This document shows positions 17,712 through 27,671 of a stretch of DNA of 64,000 nt, piece after piece. Source of the DNA: Sulfurimonas sediminis (GTDB taxonomy: Bacteria; Campylobacterota; Campylobacteria; Campylobacterales; Sulfurimonadaceae); assembly GCF_014905115.1 (NCBI RefSeq), contig NZ_CP041235.1, forward strand, positions 682,001 to 746,000, in the 5' to 3' direction. A program made the position numbers and the translations under genes. Within the stretch, counting starts at the first letter, position 1; every line of letters starts with the position of its first letter. The notes beneath the pieces were generated by a model that saw only the letters and a program-made list of their open reading frames with translations, ran no database searches and had not been told where the DNA came from.

Positions 17712-18523
17712 TAGAAGAGTTTGTAAAAGAAGCCTTGGCTGAAGATGTGGGGCGTGGTGATTTATATGCACTCGTAGAGCCTGCGGTACCTGCAAGTGCT
17801 AAAATCATAGCAAAAAGTGATGGTGTTGTTGCGGGACAAAAATATATAGACGTTTTGGCAAAGCTTGAAAAGTTTTCTGTTCAATGGTTGAAATCTGACA
17901 AGCAGGCATTTCACAGTGGAGAAACGATTGCGGTTTTAGAAGCAGATTCGCATACACTGCTTCGCTGTGAAAGAACAGTTTTGGATATGCTTTTACACGC
18001 AAGTTCCATTGCTACACTGACAAGAAGATATGTCGCAATAATAGAGCCATACAGGGTAAAACTGTTGGACACAAGAAAAACAAGACCATTGTTACGAATA
18101 TTTGAAAAGTATGCAACACGCTGTGGCGGTGCTGTAAATCACAGAATGGGACTTGATGACTCTCTGATGATAAAAGACACCCATCTCAAAACAATTCAAA
18201 ACCTGCAAAGCTATATAGAAAATGCAAGAAAGGTTATTCCATTTACTGCAAAAATTGAAGTAGAGACCGATACACTTTTTATAGCACAAGAGGCCATGCA
18301 GGCGCAGGCAGATATCGTTATGTGTGATAATATGACACCGGCCCAGGTGGAAGAGGTTGTGGCTTTTAGAAATGAAAACTATCCGCATATCCTTTTAGAA
18401 GCGAGTGGAAACATCTCTTTGGAGACCATTGAATCTTATGCAAAAACAGGAGTAGATGCCATCAGCTCAGGTTCATTGGTGCATCAGGCCAACTGGATTG
18501 ATTTGTCAATGAAAATGGATTAG
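17708..18523 (+). CDS. nadC: Nicotinate-nucleotide pyrophosphorylase (carboxylating)
   Basis: A 271-residue quinolinate phosphoribosyltransferase, the step after NadA in de novo NAD synthesis. Recognisable stretches are ALAEDVGRGDLYALV at the N-terminus, ERTVLDMLLHASSIAT, LDTRKTRPLLRIFEKYA, CGGAVNHRMGLDDSLMIKD with the catalytic basic residues, and IEVETDTL. The ATG at 17708 overlaps the nadA stop; an in-frame earlier start at 17672 would lie inside nadA and is not needed. The length matches the family. Confidence 0.95.
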   Translation: MIEEFVKEALAEDVGRGDLYALVEPAVPASAKIIAKSDGVVAGQKYIDVLAKLEKFSVQWLKSDKQAFHSGETIAVLEADSHTLLRCERTVLDMLLHASSIATLTRRYVAIIEPYRVKLLDTRKTRPLLRIFEKYATRCGGAVNHRMGLDDSLMIKDTHLKTIQNLQSYIENARKVIPFTAKIEVETDTLFIAQEAMQAQADIVMCDNMTPAQVEEVVAFRNENYPHILLEASGNISLETIESYAKTGVDAISSGSLVHQANWIDLSMKMD

Positions 18524-18535
18524 AGGTCATAATTT

Positions 18536-19588
18536 ATGGCTGATGATGCTGAAAAGACAGAAGAACCCACCCCCAAGAAAATAGAAGATGCCCGAAAAGA
18601 GGGGAATGTTCCAAAGTCCCAGGACACTTCGGGAGTTATAACACTTTTTGTTGCCATACTTGGTATTTTAATGCTTTTTCCTTATATGGCAACACATATG
18701 ATTCGTCTTTTTCAATACTATTTTTCCCTTATAGGCATGCCTGTAGACAAATTGTTTGCAATAGATATTGCCATTGTTACTATAAGGGAGTTTTTGCTTA
18801 TGGTCATTCCTCTGGCTGCTGCTGTGGCGATTGCCGGTGTAGTGGCTGCACTTGCACAGTTTGGATTTTTATTTACGACAAAGGCTATTATGCCGGACTT
18901 TAAAAAGATTGACCCCATTAAAGGAACAAAGAATCTTTTTTCCTTAAAAAAGCTTATTGAAGGTGTGAAAGTAACACTGAAATCTTTTACAACTCTTGGT
19001 GTCGGTTTTTTGTTTTTCTTCTATTTTATTGAAGAGTTGCCGACAGTTGCACTTTTTGGACTGCATGATCAGCTTGTCTGGCTCAAAGACAAAATGATAA
19101 TTATTGCTTTTGTGATGCTCTTTATTATCTTTATTTTTGCAATTATAGATATAATTATTGTAAGAAAACAGTATTTTAACGGGTTGAAAATGTCAAAACA
19201 GGAGATTAAGGATGAAATGAAAAATATGGAGGGTGATCCACTCATAAAATCAAAAATCCGACAGATTCAGATGGAAGCTTCCCGAAAAAGGATGATGGCA
19301 GAAGTTCCAAATGCCGATGTGGTGATAACGAATCCTACGCATTATGCTGTTGCCATAAAATATGATGAGGCAAAGGCACGGGCTCCGATTGTCATTGCAA
19401 AAGGAATGGATCATATAGCACAGCAAATCAAGAAAATAGCCAGAGAGAATCATGTGCATATTGTACAAAACCCCTCTTTGGCCAGAAGTCTTTACAAAGA
19501 AGTTGATGTAGACAAGCCTATTCCCGAAGCATTGTTTCATGCTGTAGCCGAAGTTTTAGCCTATGTTTACAAGATGAATAAAAAATAG
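18536..19588 (+). CDS. flhB: Flagellar type III export switch protein FlhB
   Basis: A 350-residue inner-membrane protein of the flagellar export gate. The N-terminus has the family signature EKTEEPTPKKIEDARKEGN (about residues 5-23), then four membrane helices up to residue about 210, then a cytoplasmic domain. The autocleavage site NPTH is at residues 266-269 (VVITNPTHYAVAIKY), intact, so the substrate-specificity switch should work. It is not next to other export genes here; the main flagellar cluster in the window is at 34.4-39.6 kb. Confidence 0.96.
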   Translation: MADDAEKTEEPTPKKIEDARKEGNVPKSQDTSGVITLFVAILGILMLFPYMATHMIRLFQYYFSLIGMPVDKLFAIDIAIVTIREFLLMVIPLAAAVAIAGVVAALAQFGFLFTTKAIMPDFKKIDPIKGTKNLFSLKKLIEGVKVTLKSFTTLGVGFLFFFYFIEELPTVALFGLHDQLVWLKDKMIIIAFVMLFIIFIFAIIDIIIVRKQYFNGLKMSKQEIKDEMKNMEGDPLIKSKIRQIQMEASRKRMMAEVPNADVVITNPTHYAVAIKYDEAKARAPIVIAKGMDHIAQQIKKIARENHVHIVQNPSLARSLYKEVDVDKPIPEALFHAVAEVLAYVYKMNKK

Positions 19589-19617
19589 TATATAATTATA
19601 TTTAAAAAAGTAGACAT

Positions 19618-20286
19618 TTGAGAGCTTTTGATGATATAAAAAGTGCTAAACATATAGTAATTCAAACAGACAACATTTCATTTGCAAATGCAAATGCCCT
19701 GTATTCTTATGTATTGGCGCTGCATAAAAAAGTCTCCCTGGTAGCTATCGGACAAATTGATGAGAAGTTTTCTTTTTTACCGTGGTTTAGCCGCGTACGT
19801 GATACTGTACCAAAGCAGGCAGACTGTATAATAGAAGCAGAACCTGATGCAACAGAACTCTATTTTGCATTAAAACAAGAGGGTGTTTCTATCAATCAAA
19901 AAATGGCAACAGCACTGTTTGGGGCTCTTTTGGAATTTACACAGGGGTTTTCAAATGCAAAATGCACGGGTACGGCTTTTGTTGTGGCTGCTGAGCTTAT
20001 AGAACTTAAAGCTGAGCACCTTACATGTAAAGAGTTTTTACAAAGAAGAGAGCCCCTGTCATTGTTTCGTTTGAAATCCATACTGTATAAAAAGATGTTG
20101 CAGAGTGACAATGCGCAGGTTATGAATATGTATGTTTCAGATGAAGATTTAAAATCGAGCGGTGCAAGGTTGAAAGATGCAGAAGAGATAATGAAAGAAG
20201 TGTTGAAAACGGTACATGTAAAAGAAGTCAGGCTTTATAAAAGTGACGAAAATAACAAAATATTAAAATCAATTAAGGAAATATAA
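19618..20286 (+). CDS. DHH/NrnA-like phosphoesterase homologue with lost metal-binding motif
   Basis: A 222-residue protein from a TTG start, matching the N-terminal DHH half of NrnA-type phosphoesterases in pattern: KHIVIQTDN then ALYSYVLALHKKVSLV, and later ATELYFALKQEGVSINQKMA followed by TALFGALLEFTQGF and AAELIELKA. Where active members have a DxDG/DHH metal site, this one has DNISFANANAL and no DHH triplet, so catalysis is doubtful. Between flhB and an M23 peptidase gene it may be structural or regulatory. Function unknown. One TTACATGTAA is at 20021-20030. Confidence 0.65.
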   Translation: MRAFDDIKSAKHIVIQTDNISFANANALYSYVLALHKKVSLVAIGQIDEKFSFLPWFSRVRDTVPKQADCIIEAEPDATELYFALKQEGVSINQKMATALFGALLEFTQGFSNAKCTGTAFVVAAELIELKAEHLTCKEFLQRREPLSLFRLKSILYKKMLQSDNAQVMNMYVSDEDLKSSGARLKDAEEIMKEVLKTVHVKEVRLYKSDENNKILKSIKEI

Positions 20287-20287
20287 T

Positions 20288-21655
20288 TTGAGAAATAAAA
20301 AAAACAGATCTTCGGTTGGCGGATTTTTTATAACGGCCCTTCTTATAGGGGCAGGAGCATATGTCTATTTTTCTGCAATGTTTGAAAGAAATGCCCCTGT
20401 AATCACACTGCAGACAAATGGTTACTGGAATCTCAAGAAACCATTGCCGTTAAAGATAGAAGATGAGAGCGGTATCAAATCATATAAAGTGATTTTGCGA
20501 ACCAAAAATGGTGAGAGTGAGTTGTTATACAATCAACTGCTGTATCCCGAAAAAGCAGTGAGTCTGAAATTAGAACCGCCAAGAGGTGCTTCAGCAATCA
20601 AAGACAAAAATATTGAAATTGTTGTACAGGCACAGGATGCGAGTAAATGGAATTTTTTAAATGGCAATACGGCGGTAAAATCTTTTAAACTGAGAATTGA
20701 CAAAAAAAGACCGCAGGTAAACATTGTGAACAATTCCTATAAAATATCCCGAGGAGGTGCGGCCCTTGTAATTTTTAAAGCGGAAGATGAAAACTTAAAA
20801 GAGTTGTACATAAAATCAAATCACAATAAACATTTTAAGGTAGAACCTTTTTATAAAGAGGGATACTATATAGCTTTGCTTGCCTGGCCCGTACAGGATG
20901 AAGGTTTTAAAGCAACAGTTGTAGCAAAAGACTCGGCGGGAAATGTAAGAAAAACCTATGTTCCGCTTTATTTGAAAAACAAAACATACAGGCTTTCAAA
21001 AATTACAATTTCGGATAAATTTTTAAACGGAAAAATTGCCGAACTGGCTGAAGAGTTTGATGAGACTCAGGGAGTAGAAGATCCCCTGGAAAGATTTAAA
21101 ATCATTAATGAAAATATACGAGAAAAAAACGAGGCGTTGATACATAAACTTACGTCAGACGTTCCTCAGGAAATGATCAGTGATTTTAAAATTAAAAAAA
21201 TGTATCCTTTGAAAAACGGAAAGGTTGTGGCATACTTTGGAGATCATAGAAAATACTACTACAAAGGTCAGTTTATCAGTGAAGCATACCATTTGGGTTT
21301 AGACATGGCCAGTCATGCAATGGCACCTATACGCACACAAAACGGCGGGAATGTAGTCTTTGCAGATTATAACGGACTGTATGGGAATTCACCTATTATT
21401 GCACACGGACTGGGGCTTTATACTCTCTACGGACACTGCTCAAGTCTTGAAGTTTCCGCAGGTGATGAGGTGGCACCAAACAGTGTTATCGCAAAAACAG
21501 GAAAAACCGGTTATGCGATGGGAGATCATCTGCATTTTGGTGTATTGGTGCAAGGGATTGAAGTCCGACCTCAAGAGTGGATGGACAAAAAGTGGATAAA
21601 ACTTAATATTAATGATATTATTAAGAGTGCTAAAAAAATCATTGATGGCAAATAA
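20288..21655 (+). CDS. M23-family (LytM) cell-wall peptidase, membrane-anchored
   Basis: A 455-residue protein from a TTG start 1 nt after the DHH-like gene. There is one N-terminal membrane helix at about 12-30, then Ig-like beta domains over about 35-230, a helical linker, and a C-terminal M23 domain at about 315-440. The zinc ligands are visible: HLGLDMA (His and Asp) and GDHLHFGV (HxH), with LYGHCSSLEV before them. The enzyme should cut peptidoglycan cross-bridges in the periplasm. Helical shape control by such peptidases is known in Helicobacter, but this gene is not clearly Csd1, Csd2 or Csd3. Confidence 0.9.
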   Translation: MRNKKNRSSVGGFFITALLIGAGAYVYFSAMFERNAPVITLQTNGYWNLKKPLPLKIEDESGIKSYKVILRTKNGESELLYNQLLYPEKAVSLKLEPPRGASAIKDKNIEIVVQAQDASKWNFLNGNTAVKSFKLRIDKKRPQVNIVNNSYKISRGGAALVIFKAEDENLKELYIKSNHNKHFKVEPFYKEGYYIALLAWPVQDEGFKATVVAKDSAGNVRKTYVPLYLKNKTYRLSKITISDKFLNGKIAELAEEFDETQGVEDPLERFKIINENIREKNEALIHKLTSDVPQEMISDFKIKKMYPLKNGKVVAYFGDHRKYYYKGQFISEAYHLGLDMASHAMAPIRTQNGGNVVFADYNGLYGNSPIIAHGLGLYTLYGHCSSLEVSAGDEVAPNSVIAKTGKTGYAMGDHLHFGVLVQGIEVRPQEWMDKKWIKLNINDIIKSAKKIIDGK

Positions 21656-21665
21656 AGGATAACAG

Positions 21666-22550
21666 ATGTATCAGACAACAATCAAAAAAAGTGTGGAGCT
21701 TGTCGGGATAGGCTTGCACAAAGGTTCTCCTGTGCGCTTAAGATTAGAACCTTTGGAGTCAAACAGCGGTATTGTGTTCTATAGAAGTGATGTGGATGTG
21801 TCTATTCCCTTGGTTCCTGAGAATGTTGTTGATACGAAAATGGCGACAGTTATAGGTAAAGACAATTATGTGATTTCTACCATAGAACATCTTTTGTCTG
21901 CGGTGTATGCATACGGCATTGATAATCTTCGTGTTGTTGTTGATGCAGATGAAGTGCCCGTGATGGACGGCAGCAGTGCAAGTTTTTGTATGCTTTTGGA
22001 TGAAGCGGGCATACAAGAGCTTGATATTCCAAAAAAGGTTATGATGATTAAAAAAGAGGTAGAGATTAAAGAAGGGGAAAAATATGTAAAACTCTCTCCT
22101 TCGCCTGATTTAAACTATGACTTTACCATTAAATTTCCTCATCCTGTGATTCAGACACAAGCGTATGTATTGAAATTTACCAAAGAAAGTTATAAAAATG
22201 AGATTGCTCGTGCTAGAACATTTGGATTTTTACATGAAGTACAATACTTGCGTTCAAAAGGACTTGCTCTGGGAGGTTCTTTGGAAAATGCAGTGGTTTT
22301 GGATGATAAAAAGATACTCAACCCCGAAGGATTACGATTTAGTGATGAGTTTGTACGGCATAAAATTTTAGATGCTATTGGAGATATGAGTCTAATTGGA
22401 ATGAATTTCATAGGAAACTACGAAGCATTGGCAGGAAGTCATGATCTTAATCATAAGTTGACACTGGCTCTTCTTAAAGATGCTGATAATTATGAAGTGG
22501 TAGAACTTGTCGGTGAAAAAACAAAAGAGTTAGAAAAAGCATATGCATAA
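21666..22550 (+). CDS. lpxC: UDP-3-O-acyl-N-acetylglucosamine deacetylase (lipid A)
   Basis: A 294-residue zinc enzyme performing the committed step of lipid A synthesis. The N-terminus ([20 protein letters not shown]) and [18 protein letters not shown] carry the first zinc histidine. [11 protein letters not shown] is the substrate loop, and [10 protein letters not shown] holds the second His and the Asp ligand. The length is normal. It starts a block lpxC-tsaB-thrB-ylxR-infB also seen in Helicobacter. It overlaps tsaB by 8 nt. Confidence 0.96.
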   Translation: MYQTTIKKSVELVGIGLHKGSPVRLRLEPLESNSGIVFYRSDVDVSIPLVPENVVDTKMATVIGKDNYVISTIEHLLSAVYAYGIDNLRVVVDADEVPVMDGSSASFCMLLDEAGIQELDIPKKVMMIKKEVEIKEGEKYVKLSPSPDLNYDFTIKFPHPVIQTQAYVLKFTKESYKNEIARARTFGFLHEVQYLRSKGLALGGSLENAVVLDDKKILNPEGLRFSDEFVRHKILDAIGDMSLIGMNFIGNYEALAGSHDLNHKLTLALLKDADNYEVVELVGEKTKELEKAYA

Positions 22551-23001
22551 AGTAGATGTACTATGTATAGCATTGGGTTCACCGATTCTTATTGGCATAT
22601 ACGCAGAGAATAAGCTTGTAGAAACGATACAGAGCCATGAAAAAAGTTCTGATATTCTTCCGTTAATTTATCAAGAAATATTTGAAAAATATGAGGTGAA
22701 AAAACTTTTGTATGCCAATGGACCGGGAAGTTTTATGTCTATTAAAGTAGCCTATATATTTTTGAAATCACTGAGTATATTAAAAAAAATACCGCTTTTT
22801 GCAACAGATGCTTTTTATTTTAATAAAAATCAGCCTATCAAAGCGATTGGAAAGCTATATTTTGTTAAAATAGACCAAGAGATAAAAACTCAAAAAATAG
22901 AAACAGCACCACAAGCAGATTTTATATTGCCGGATGTGTTGGATTATAAAGAGTTTAGCACAAATACAACGCCCCTTTATATGATAGGTGCAGTTGGATA
23001 G
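22543..23001 (+). CDS. tsaB: Short TsaB-like tRNA threonylcarbamoyladenosine protein
   Basis: A 152-residue protein with the actin-like fold start [18 protein letters not shown] and the TsaB signature [23 protein letters not shown]. TsaB is the scaffold that dimerises with TsaD for t6A modification at tRNA position 37. It is shorter than the usual 220-230 residues; the second subdomain is reduced, as in Helicobacter forms. It is coupled to lpxC and thrB by overlap or near-contact. The identification rests on the GPGSF motif and gene order. Confidence 0.8.
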   Translation: MHKVDVLCIALGSPILIGIYAENKLVETIQSHEKSSDILPLIYQEIFEKYEVKKLLYANGPGSFMSIKVAYIFLKSLSILKKIPLFATDAFYFNKNQPIKAIGKLYFVKIDQEIKTQKIETAPQADFILPDVLDYKEFSTNTTPLYMIGAVG

Positions 23002-23009
23002 GATAATCA

Positions 23010-23891
23010 GTGACAATAAGTGTACCGGCAACATCTGCAAACCTCGGACCAGGTTTTGATACTCTGGGTTTGGCAGTAGATTTGAGAAACAGAGTTGAGT
23101 TTCATCCCTCGAAATTTTTTAGTGTAAGCATAAAAGGTGAGGGTGAAAACAACCCGAGACTCAAAGGAAACAATCTTTTTATCAGCATATTTAATGATCA
23201 TTATTCAAGATTGATAAAAAACAAACAAAATTTCAAATTTACATTTTATAATCAAATTCCAATGTCCCGCGGACTTGGAAGTTCTTCTGCTGTTATAGTA
23301 TCAGCGATTGCTTCAGCGCATGAAGCGGCTGGTATAAGGGTTTCAAAGCGCCGTATATTAAATCACGCACTTGTGTATGAATCACACCCTGACAATATTA
23401 CACCTGCTGTGATGGGTGGATTTAATGTTGCAACAGTTGAAAAAAACAAGGTTTTTTCTCAAAAAAAACATCTGCCGGATTATCTCAAAGCTGTAGTCGT
23501 CATTCCGAACAAGCAGATGAATACTTCAAAATCCAGGACCGTACTTCCTAAATCCTATTCGAAAGAGAATGCGGTTTACAACCTTTCTCATGCAGCCTTG
23601 ACTGTAGCTGCATTTTTTAATGAAGACTGGGAAATGTTGAAACTTGCGGCACAGGACAGATTTCATCAAAAAGCAAGAATGAAAACACTGCCGGAACTTT
23701 TTTCGGTACAAAAGGTAGCCTATGAAAGCGGAGCATTGATGAGTACTCTTTCAGGGAGCGGTTCTACATTTTTTTCACTTGTTTATGATGAAGATTCTGC
23801 GATGATTGCCAACAGAATGAAGCAGAAATTTCCTGACTTTAATGTAAAAGTTTTGAATTTTGATAATGATGGACTTATAATAGAGCGATAA
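23010..23891 (+). CDS. thrB: Homoserine kinase
   Basis: A 293-residue GHMP kinase phosphorylating homoserine for threonine synthesis. The start is GTG ([20 protein letters not shown]). The GHMP ATP loop [12 protein letters not shown] is near residue 90, and the C-terminal motif [11 protein letters not shown] near 250 is intact. The initial [13 protein letters not shown] is diagnostic for ThrB. It lies 8 nt after tsaB and 30 nt before the ylxR-like gene. Confidence 0.95.
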   Translation: MTISVPATSANLGPGFDTLGLAVDLRNRVEFHPSKFFSVSIKGEGENNPRLKGNNLFISIFNDHYSRLIKNKQNFKFTFYNQIPMSRGLGSSSAVIVSAIASAHEAAGIRVSKRRILNHALVYESHPDNITPAVMGGFNVATVEKNKVFSQKKHLPDYLKAVVVIPNKQMNTSKSRTVLPKSYSKENAVYNLSHAALTVAAFFNEDWEMLKLAAQDRFHQKARMKTLPELFSVQKVAYESGALMSTLSGSGSTFFSLVYDEDSAMIANRMKQKFPDFNVKVLNFDNDGLIIER

Positions 23892-23921
23892 CTCTATTAA
23901 ATAAAGTAAGATTTAGATATA

Positions 23922-24185
23922 ATGGCAAAAAAATTTCATCAACCAACGAGAATGTGCGTTTCTTGCAGAATAAGAGAACCGCAATGTAATCTATTGAGAC
24001 TGCAATGTTTTAATGGTGAATTGACAGCATTTGACGGGACGAAAAGAAGTTTTTATTTATGTCAAAGTTGTCTAAAAGAAGAGAAAAAACTTCTTCGAGC
24101 TTTAATGCGTCAATGCAAAAGCCCAGATAAAGATAAACTTATGAATAAATTAAAGGAGATCATCACTGATGATAGAAAAAGTTAG
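23922..24185 (+). CDS. ylxR: YlxR/DUF448 RNA-binding-fold protein
   Basis: An 87-residue basic protein with the DUF448 signature [19 protein letters not shown] near the N-terminus and a second Cys pair later ([11 protein letters not shown]). YlxR proteins commonly sit next to infB or nusA and are proposed nucleic-acid-binding or RNase P-related factors. The four cysteines here could bind zinc; this is an inference. It overlaps infB by 17 nt, indicating translational coupling. Confidence 0.88.
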   Translation: MAKKFHQPTRMCVSCRIREPQCNLLRLQCFNGELTAFDGTKRSFYLCQSCLKEEKKLLRALMRQCKSPDKDKLMNKLKEIITDDRKS

Positions 24186-26847
24186 AGTACACGAAATTGC
24201 AAAAGAGCTAGGAATAGCTTCTAAAGATGTTTTAGAAAAAGCAAAAAAAATGGGTCTTGAAGTAAAATCTGCACAAAGTGTAGTAACAATGGAACAAGCA
24301 GAAAGTTTGGCAAACTACATAATGAATGGTGATGATACTGCTGAAGCGCAAAAACCAAAAGTTGTAAAAAAGACATCTAAAAAAGTTAATGATGATACTC
24401 CTGAAGAAACAAAAAAAGATGAACAAGAGTCACCTGCAGTACAAGAAGAAGCTGCAACTGAACAAAAGAGTGCAACTGAAACCCCAACCGAAGTCAAAAA
24501 AGAAGCTGAAGTCCAAAAAGAAGCTGAAACTGAAAAAGAGCCAAAAGTTGAAAGTGTAGCCGAAAAAGAGAAAAGTGTTGAAGAAAAAACACTCAAGAAA
24601 GAAGAAGCGCCGAAAAAAGAGGTGAAGAAAACGACATTAAGAGTTGTATCTCCATCACTCAGACCTGCTATTAAAAAATCAGGTTTAAAGATTGTTAAAA
24701 AGAAAAAACCAAAAGTTGAAGAAACATACAGTATGCCACAAAAACAGGCATCAGTATCTTCTTATGGAAAAATGAGTGCTGAAGCACTTGCAGAATTACA
24801 AAGAAAGAAAAAGTCAACAACAAAACAGGCGCCAACGAGTAAAAAAGATCAAGGGAAAAAACTTGATATTTTTGGCGGTTCTTTGGCTGAAGTATCCATG
24901 GATATGGATGATCAGGTTACATTGTTGGATTTAAATGCAACAGAACGTGCTCCAATAGCTCCGGAAGAACCTAGAAAACCAAGAGCGCCAAAGCCAGCCG
25001 GTAGAAATGCAAACAAAAAACAGGCACCGCGTGGAAGAAAAGTTTCTCGTGACAAAAGAAAAAAATATGCAAAAGCATCTCACGAAGAGGAAATTGTCAC
25101 ACATGTGGAAATTCCTGAAGATATTCGCGTCTATGAGTTTGCCGAAAAACTGAAACGTCCGATGTCAGACATCATAAAAGTTCTTTTTGATCTTGGCATG
25201 ATGATGACGAAAAATGACTTTTTAGGCGCAGATGAGATTGAAATTCTTTCTGAAGAGTTTGGTGTTGAAGTGACTATTGTCGATCCAAAAGACGAATTTA
25301 ACTATGTTCAGGAAACAGACGAAGAGGATCCTAATGCTGTTGAAAGACCGCCTATTATAACAATCATGGGACATGTTGATCATGGCAAAACTTCATTGCT
25401 TGACTCTATACGAAAAGCAAAAGTAACAGAAGGTGAAGCCGGTGGAATTACACAGCATATCGGTGCCTACACGATTGAGCAAAAAGGCAAGGCAATTACT
25501 TTCATAGATACACCGGGACACGCTGCTTTTAGTTCTATGCGTCAACGCGGTACAGATATTACAGATATTGTTATTATTGTTGTTGCTGCTGATGACGGTG
25601 TGAAACCACAAACACTTGAAGTCATAAAAATTGCCAAAGATTCAGGTGTACCGATTATTGTGGCACTGAACAAGATGGATAAAGAGACGGCAAACCCTGA
25701 TCTTGTCAAAGGGCAAATGGCAGAGCACGGTATTTCTCCTGTTGACTGGGGCGGGGATGTGGAATTTGTGCCTGTCTCTGCAAAAACAGGTATGGGTATT
25801 GATGATTTACTGGAAAACATTCTTTTGACTGCAGAGGTTTTAGAACTCAAAGCCAACCCTGATGCTCCTGCAAAAGCGGCAGTTGTTGAATCATCTTTGG
25901 AAAAAGGACGTGGTCCAGTTGCAACTGTAATTGTGCAAAACGGAACTTTAAAAGTCGGTAACAATGTAGTCTGTGGCAGTTCGTACGGTCGCGTGAAAGC
26001 TCTTGTTAATGAAAACGGCAAACAAATTAAAGAAGTCGGACCATCGCATACAGCAGTTGTTGTAGGTCTAAATGAAGTCCCTGCAGCCGGTGAAATTATG
26101 ATGGCGATGAACAGCGATAAAGAAGCCAAAGAGTATGCACACAAACGTTATGAATATGAGAGAAACAAAGAGCTTTCAAAATCAACGAAATCTACATTGG
26201 AAGATATGACTTCTATGATTGCAGAAGGCAAACTCAAATCTCTTAAAGTGGTTCTTAAAACGGATGTTCACGGTTCACTTGAAGCGATTAGAAGTTCATT
26301 GACAGAACTTAGAAATGACGAAGTGAAAATTGATGTTATTTCAAGCGGTGTCGGCGGTATTACAGAGAGTGATGTCGAACTGGTAAGCAACTCTGAAAAC
26401 TGTGTATTACTCGGTTTTAATGTTCGTCCGACAGGTTCGGTAAAAGCACTTGCAAAACAGAGAAATGTAGATATCAGAACCTATTCTATTATTTATCAGC
26501 TTCTTGATGATATGACAGGTATGTTAACAGGTATGATGGCTCCGAAATTTACGGAAGAAAATACAGGTCAGGCGGAAGTTAAAGATGTCTTTAAATCTCC
26601 AAAAGGCATGGTTGCAGGATGTCTTGTTGTTGATGGCAAACTTATCCGTGGCGGACTTGTGCGTGTTATTCGTGAAGGTGTTGTTGCCTATGAGGGTGAA
26701 CTTGTATCACTGAAACGCTTTAAAGATGATGTGGAAGAAATCGGAAACGGTTATGAATGTGGTGTGATAATCTCCAACTATGATGATGTGAAAGTCGGTG
26801 ATGTGATTGAAACATTCAAAAAAGTCGAACAAAAAGTATCTCTGTAA
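24169..26847 (+). CDS. infB: Translation initiation factor IF-2
   Basis: An 892-residue GTPase that places initiator tRNA on the ribosome. Residues about 1-55 form the IF2N domain ([20 protein letters not shown]), 60-320 a long charged Lys/Glu/Pro/Thr-rich linker, 325-380 a second IF2N-like segment, and the G domain follows with GHVDHGKT (about 404), DTPGHAAF and NKMD. C-terminal beta-barrel domains complete the protein. The linker is low-complexity, as in other IF-2 proteins. It is followed 9 nt later by rbfA. Confidence 0.97.
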   Translation: MIEKVRVHEIAKELGIASKDVLEKAKKMGLEVKSAQSVVTMEQAESLANYIMNGDDTAEAQKPKVVKKTSKKVNDDTPEETKKDEQESPAVQEEAATEQKSATETPTEVKKEAEVQKEAETEKEPKVESVAEKEKSVEEKTLKKEEAPKKEVKKTTLRVVSPSLRPAIKKSGLKIVKKKKPKVEETYSMPQKQASVSSYGKMSAEALAELQRKKKSTTKQAPTSKKDQGKKLDIFGGSLAEVSMDMDDQVTLLDLNATERAPIAPEEPRKPRAPKPAGRNANKKQAPRGRKVSRDKRKKYAKASHEEEIVTHVEIPEDIRVYEFAEKLKRPMSDIIKVLFDLGMMMTKNDFLGADEIEILSEEFGVEVTIVDPKDEFNYVQETDEEDPNAVERPPIITIMGHVDHGKTSLLDSIRKAKVTEGEAGGITQHIGAYTIEQKGKAITFIDTPGHAAFSSMRQRGTDITDIVIIVVAADDGVKPQTLEVIKIAKDSGVPIIVALNKMDKETANPDLVKGQMAEHGISPVDWGGDVEFVPVSAKTGMGIDDLLENILLTAEVLELKANPDAPAKAAVVESSLEKGRGPVATVIVQNGTLKVGNNVVCGSSYGRVKALVNENGKQIKEVGPSHTAVVVGLNEVPAAGEIMMAMNSDKEAKEYAHKRYEYERNKELSKSTKSTLEDMTSMIAEGKLKSLKVVLKTDVHGSLEAIRSSLTELRNDEVKIDVISSGVGGITESDVELVSNSENCVLLGFNVRPTGSVKALAKQRNVDIRTYSIIYQLLDDMTGMLTGMMAPKFTEENTGQAEVKDVFKSPKGMVAGCLVVDGKLIRGGLVRVIREGVVAYEGELVSLKRFKDDVEEIGNGYECGVIISNYDDVKVGDVIETFKKVEQKVSL

Positions 26848-26856
26848 AGAAGACAA

Positions 26857-27225
26857 ATGAATGAAGCACAAATAAAGCTGAAAAGAACGGAAGCTCTTTT
26901 AGCCGAACTTATTCCCGAAGCACTCAGCCAGCTCAATGACAACCGTTTACATGAACTCAGTGTCATTGAGGTAAAATGTTCTCGTGGAAGAAGCGACGCC
27001 AAGGTCTATATTGACCCAGCTAATTTCAGCGAAGAAGAAAAAAGAATCTACCTGAAGCAGTTGAGAAAAGCTCGTCCTTTGGTAGAGGATTTTTGTTTGA
27101 AAGACCAAGGGTGGTACAGATGTCCAAAACTGACATTTGAGTTTGACGAACAGTTGAAAAAATCCCAAAATATTGAAGATTTGTTTAAAAAAATAGCCAA
27201 AGAGCATAAAGGAGAAGCATCATGA
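26857..27225 (+). CDS. rbfA: 30S ribosome-binding factor A
   Basis: A 122-residue KH-fold factor for late 16S rRNA maturation. It has the expected helix KLKRTEALLAELIPEALSQL, then VIEVKCSRGRSDAKVYID, where the strand and SxGxxxAKVY-like element match RbfA. The C-terminal part (RCPKLTFEFDEQLKKSQNIE) fits the family ending P.L.F..D. Position between infB and rimP supports it. The ATG of rimP overlaps its stop by 4 nt. Confidence 0.9.
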   Translation: MNEAQIKLKRTEALLAELIPEALSQLNDNRLHELSVIEVKCSRGRSDAKVYIDPANFSEEEKRIYLKQLRKARPLVEDFCLKDQGWYRCPKLTFEFDEQLKKSQNIEDLFKKIAKEHKGEAS

Positions 27226-27671
27226 GTTTGCAAGGTGATATAGCATCTGTAGTCAAATCCGTTGATTTGGAACTTTATGACACGGTTGTTGTCAATGAAA
27301 ATGATGAAACAATTTTTCGCATAAGTGTCATTTCTCCCGAAATAGAAAACGGCAAACGCAAAGGGGTCAGCCTGGATGCGTGTGTTGAGTTAACACATCT
27401 CATTTCTCCCTTACTGGATGTTACTCCTCCAGTTTCCGGCGAATACAGACTGGAAGTCGGCAGTCCCGGCATCGAGAGAAAGCTGACAACGTTAGAACAT
27501 TTCAAGAAATCTCTTGGTGAAAATGTCTCCCTGCTTTTAGATGAAAAAGTAAAAATAAAAGGCAGACTCAGCAAAGTTGAGGGAAACAGACTTTTTGTAG
27601 AAAAAGAGGGGCAAACAGAAGAGATTGACTTTAATGCAGTAAAAAAAGCAAAAACCTATTTTGAATGGTAA
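27222..27671 (+). CDS. rimP: Ribosome maturation factor RimP
   Basis: A 149-residue protein for 30S assembly. Matching stretches are LYDTVVVNENDETIFRISV, VSLDACVELTHLISPLLDV, and the diagnostic YRLEVGSPGIERKLTTLEHF at about residues 84-103. The C-terminal SH3-like part (VKIKGRLSKVEGNRLFVEKE) completes it. It is in the conserved infB-rbfA-rimP block and overlaps ribD by 7 nt. Confidence 0.94.
   Translation: MSLQGDIASVVKSVDLELYDTVVVNENDETIFRISVISPEIENGKRKGVSLDACVELTHLISPLLDVTPPVSGEYRLEVGSPGIERKLTTLEHFKKSLGENVSLLLDEKVKIKGRLSKVEGNRLFVEKEGQTEEIDFNAVKKAKTYFEW

Noticed and set aside
25542-26144. A 200-residue minus-strand open frame inside infB.
   Set aside because: infB is certain on the other strand, and no domain, ribosome-binding site or promoter supports the antisense frame.
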